A DNA stretch of 33,464 nucleotides from Gemmatimonadota bacterium (GTDB lineage Bacteria; Latescibacterota; UBA2968; UBA8231): positions 53,354-86,817 of the forward strand of contig PBOD01000021.1 in the NCBI GenBank assembly GCA_002724215.1, written 5' to 3'. Shown here one piece after another: positions 31,860 through 33,464 of the stretch (positions within the stretch are counted from its first letter, which is position 1; each line of letters begins with the position of its first letter). The notes under the pieces were generated by a model. That model ran no database searches and was not told the DNA's origin. It saw nothing but the letters and a program-made list of their open reading frames with translations. The translations under genes were made by a program, and so were the position numbers.

Positions 31860-32737
31860 TGGACGTCGGATTTATCGGCCTGGGCCACATGGGCGAGCCG
31901 ATGACCGCCCGCATCCTCAAAGCCGGACACGCACTGACGCTCTGCGATATACGGCGCGAGCGGGGGCGGGCGCTGGAAGCGGACGGAGCGCTCCGAGTCG
32001 CTGGCCCGCGGGAGGTAGCCGCGCGGGCCGAGGTGGTGCTGACATCGCTGCCCGGGCCCGGTGAGGTCGAGGCGGTGGTGCGGGGCGATGCGGGGGTCTT
32101 CGCCGGATTGCGGCCGGGGTCGGGCTATATCGATTTGAGCACCAACGCGCCGCAGACCATGCGCGAGATCGCCGCGCTCGGAGCCGAGCGCGAAATCGCC
32201 GTGCTCGACGCGCCGATCAGCGGCGGGGTTTTCGGTGCGCGGGACGGGACGCTGACGGTCTTTGCCGGTGGGGAGCGGTCGGTCTTTGCGCGCTTTGAGC
32301 CCCTGCTGCGGTGCATCGGCGAAAATATCGTCCACATGGGGCCCAGTGGCAGTGGCTGCGCGACCAAGCTGGTCAACAACGCGATGATGTTTATCAATTA
32401 CCTGGGTGCCATCGAGGGCATGGCGCTGGGCGCGAAAGCGGGCCTCGATCCGCAACGGCTGGCCACGGTGATCAAGCCGAGCACCGGCCACAGCATGATT
32501 ATGGAGCGGACGATGGGTTTGTATGCAAAAAGGGAGACGATGGATTCGGCCGTCGAACTGGCGGTCAAGGATATGCAGCTGGCGGTCGATCTCGGCCGCC
32601 AGTTGGGCGTGCCGCTGGAGTTGAGCCCGCTGGTCGAAGATATGATCCGCCGCTACTGCGCTGACGGGCGGCGCGGTCAGGAGGATATCATCGAGTTGAT
32701 TGGCGATTTTATGCGGCGCTCAGACGTGCGCGGATAG
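31859..32737 (+). CDS. 3-hydroxyisobutyrate / tartronate-semialdehyde reductase family protein
   Basis: The 292-aa beta-hydroxyacid dehydrogenase has the NAD(P)-binding GFIGLGHMGEPM at residues 4-15, the substrate-binding DAPISGGVFGARDGTL at 117-131, and catalytic Lys170 in GCATKLVNNAMM. Known relatives oxidise 3-hydroxyisobutyrate or reduce tartronate semialdehyde in glucarate and glycolate pathways. The NAD/NADP choice is not determined, though Asp30 after the first beta strand (LTLCDIRRE) favours NAD. The GTG start overlaps the cupin TAG (TAGTG). Position among aldo/keto reductase, cupin and sugar-acid enzymes supports a sugar-acid role. Confidence 0.93.
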   Translation: MDVGFIGLGHMGEPMTARILKAGHALTLCDIRRERGRALEADGALRVAGPREVAARAEVVLTSLPGPGEVEAVVRGDAGVFAGLRPGSGYIDLSTNAPQTMREIAALGAEREIAVLDAPISGGVFGARDGTLTVFAGGERSVFARFEPLLRCIGENIVHMGPSGSGCATKLVNNAMMFINYLGAIEGMALGAKAGLDPQRLATVIKPSTGHSMIMERTMGLYAKRETMDSAVELAVKDMQLAVDLGRQLGVPLELSPLVEDMIRRYCADGRRGQEDIIELIGDFMRRSDVRG

Positions 32738-32758
32738 CGCAGCAACGGGGATTGTAAA

Positions 32759-33464
32759 ATGTCGATTGCAATACCGGATTGGGTCGTCTATCCCGACGAC
32801 GACTGGACCGAACGATCACCTGCTGAGGCCGGGCTCGACCCCGCGGCCTTCGCGGCCTTTATCGCCGGTTTGGACGTCAGGGGCGCGGCCTTCGGCGGCG
32901 AGGATCACAGCGGCGACCAGTACGGCGCCGTCATCGCGCGCGGCGGCTATCTGGTCCACGCCTGGGGCGATCGCCACTACCGACATCAGACCGCCTCGGT
33001 CGGCAAGGCCTTCGCGCGCGCGCTGGTCGGCTACGCCGTCGCCGACGGGCTGATCGATCCCGACGCGCCGATCGGGGAGTACTGGACCGGCGCGGGCGAA
33101 CTCTCGCACGAACACAAGCGGCTGGATCGGGGCCATCACCAGAAGCTGTCCTGGCGTCACCTGCTCGGCCCCCGGGACGAGCCGCTGCACTACGGCGGTT
33201 TTCCCATGGAGATGGGGATTCGCTGGAGCGAAAAGCGCACCGGCTTAGAAGAGGCCGATGCGCAACCGGGGGTCGTCGAGTGGGCCAACTGGACCGGCGA
33301 TCCTTTCTATGATCTCTACGCCCATATCGAGCCGGGCGCGGTCGGCCACTACAGCAGCGCCGGCTTCTGGCGCCTGGGCCAGGCGCTTACGGCGGTGTGG
33401 GGACGGGATCTGATGGATGTGTTGCAGGAGCGCTTGTTTGATCGGATCGGGATTCCGCGGGGGC
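32759..33464 (+). CDS. Serine hydrolase (beta-lactamase/PBP4-like fold), cut by right edge
   Basis: ATG 32759 opens a frame that runs to the window end (235 codons) with no stop. It belongs to the PF00144 beta-lactamase-like family: Ser80-Val-Gly-Lys83 in QTASVGKAFARA is the SxxK nucleophile motif, followed by GLIDPDAPIGEYW, and GHYSSAGFWRLGQAL supplies the YxN-like second motif as Tyr198-Ser-Ser200. The third motif (HKTG-like) would be outside the window. Such proteins are esterases, D-aminopeptidases or lactonases more often than true beta-lactamases. No signal peptide is seen. It follows the hydroxyacid dehydrogenase after 21 nt and probably belongs to the same operon. Confidence 0.88.
   Translation, partial: MSIAIPDWVVYPDDDWTERSPAEAGLDPAAFAAFIAGLDVRGAAFGGEDHSGDQYGAVIARGGYLVHAWGDRHYRHQTASVGKAFARALVGYAVADGLIDPDAPIGEYWTGAGELSHEHKRLDRGHHQKLSWRHLLGPRDEPLHYGGFPMEMGIRWSEKRTGLEEADAQPGVVEWANWTGDPFYDLYAHIEPGAVGHYSSAGFWRLGQALTAVWGRDLMDVLQERLFDRIGIPRG

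Noticed and set aside
32759-33464. True antibiotic-degrading beta-lactamase
   Set aside because: The SxxK motif is present, but the second motif is YSS, there is no signal peptide, and the C-terminal motif is out of view. The family is mostly esterases and peptidases, so a resistance role is not supported.

Overview
This GC-rich bacterial window carries about 34 protein genes, two of them cut by the window edges. I saw no rRNA, tRNA, CRISPR array, phage gene or complete insertion sequence. Several features point to a Gram-negative, aerobic, probably free-living heterotroph: a putative outer-membrane barrel ending in Phe, a Cys-anchored YHYH lipoprotein, phosphatidylserine decarboxylase, and the oxygen-dependent heme enzyme HemF. 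The mix of a sulfatase, a phytanoyl-CoA-dioxygenase-like protein, mannonate-dehydratase-like and other TIM barrels, DUF4159 proteins and short co-translated operons resembles uncultured marine lineages such as Latescibacterota or Planctomycetota relatives. That assignment is a guess from gene content, because no phylogenetic marker was analysed.

Layout. Positions 1-2306 (+): the end of an FAD-dependent oxidoreductase, an AT-richer spacer, then a small putative outer-membrane protein. Positions 2490-5780 (-): an operon of two tandem paralogous proteins of unknown function (about 400 aa each) and a DMT-family exporter, with a good promoter at 5828-5856. Positions 5951-10659 (-): glycerol kinase, a DUF4932 putative metallopeptidase (HEFGH), a PHP-domain hydrolase and a histidine phosphatase. 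Positions 10849-12512 (-): a second DMT exporter and a DUF4159 protein, preceded by a leader with three overlapping hairpins. Positions 12741-18115 (-): an amidohydrolase, a membrane protein, a second DUF4159 protein, two UxuA-like enzymes and a second histidine phosphatase, mostly joined by 1-4 nt junctions. Psd (18173-19099, -) and HemF (19213-20118, +) are divergent. Positions 20179-23880 (-): a compact five-gene unit, glutathione peroxidase / sulfatase / cupin / NUDIX / aldose 1-epimerase. Positions 24053-25687 (+): a CinA-type domain protein and a PhyH dioxygenase. Positions 25862-28283 (-): DJ-1/PfpI, a sugar-isomerase TIM barrel and an MDR dehydrogenase. Positions 28424-33464 (+): an aldo/keto reductase, the YHYH lipoprotein, a second aldo/keto reductase, a cupin, a 3-hydroxyisobutyrate-dehydrogenase-family reductase and the start of a serine hydrolase.

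The common theme is handling of carbohydrates and sugar acids: sulfate removal, mutarotation, sugar-acid dehydration, aldehyde and ketone reduction, and glycerol phosphorylation. Many families occur twice: DMT exporters, histidine phosphatases, UxuA-like enzymes, DUF4159, cupins, aldo/keto reductases and the tandem 400-aa family. Stop-start overlaps (ATGA, GTGA, TTGA, TAGTG) are unusually common, so translational coupling seems to be a routine device here. Several spacers hold short open frames that look like protein but lack a start or are truncated. I read these as possible remnants of decayed genes, with low confidence.

The least explained items are the tandem 400-aa proteins with their exporter, the three-hairpin leader before DUF4159, and the UxuA-like/histidine-phosphatase/DUF4159/membrane-protein cluster.
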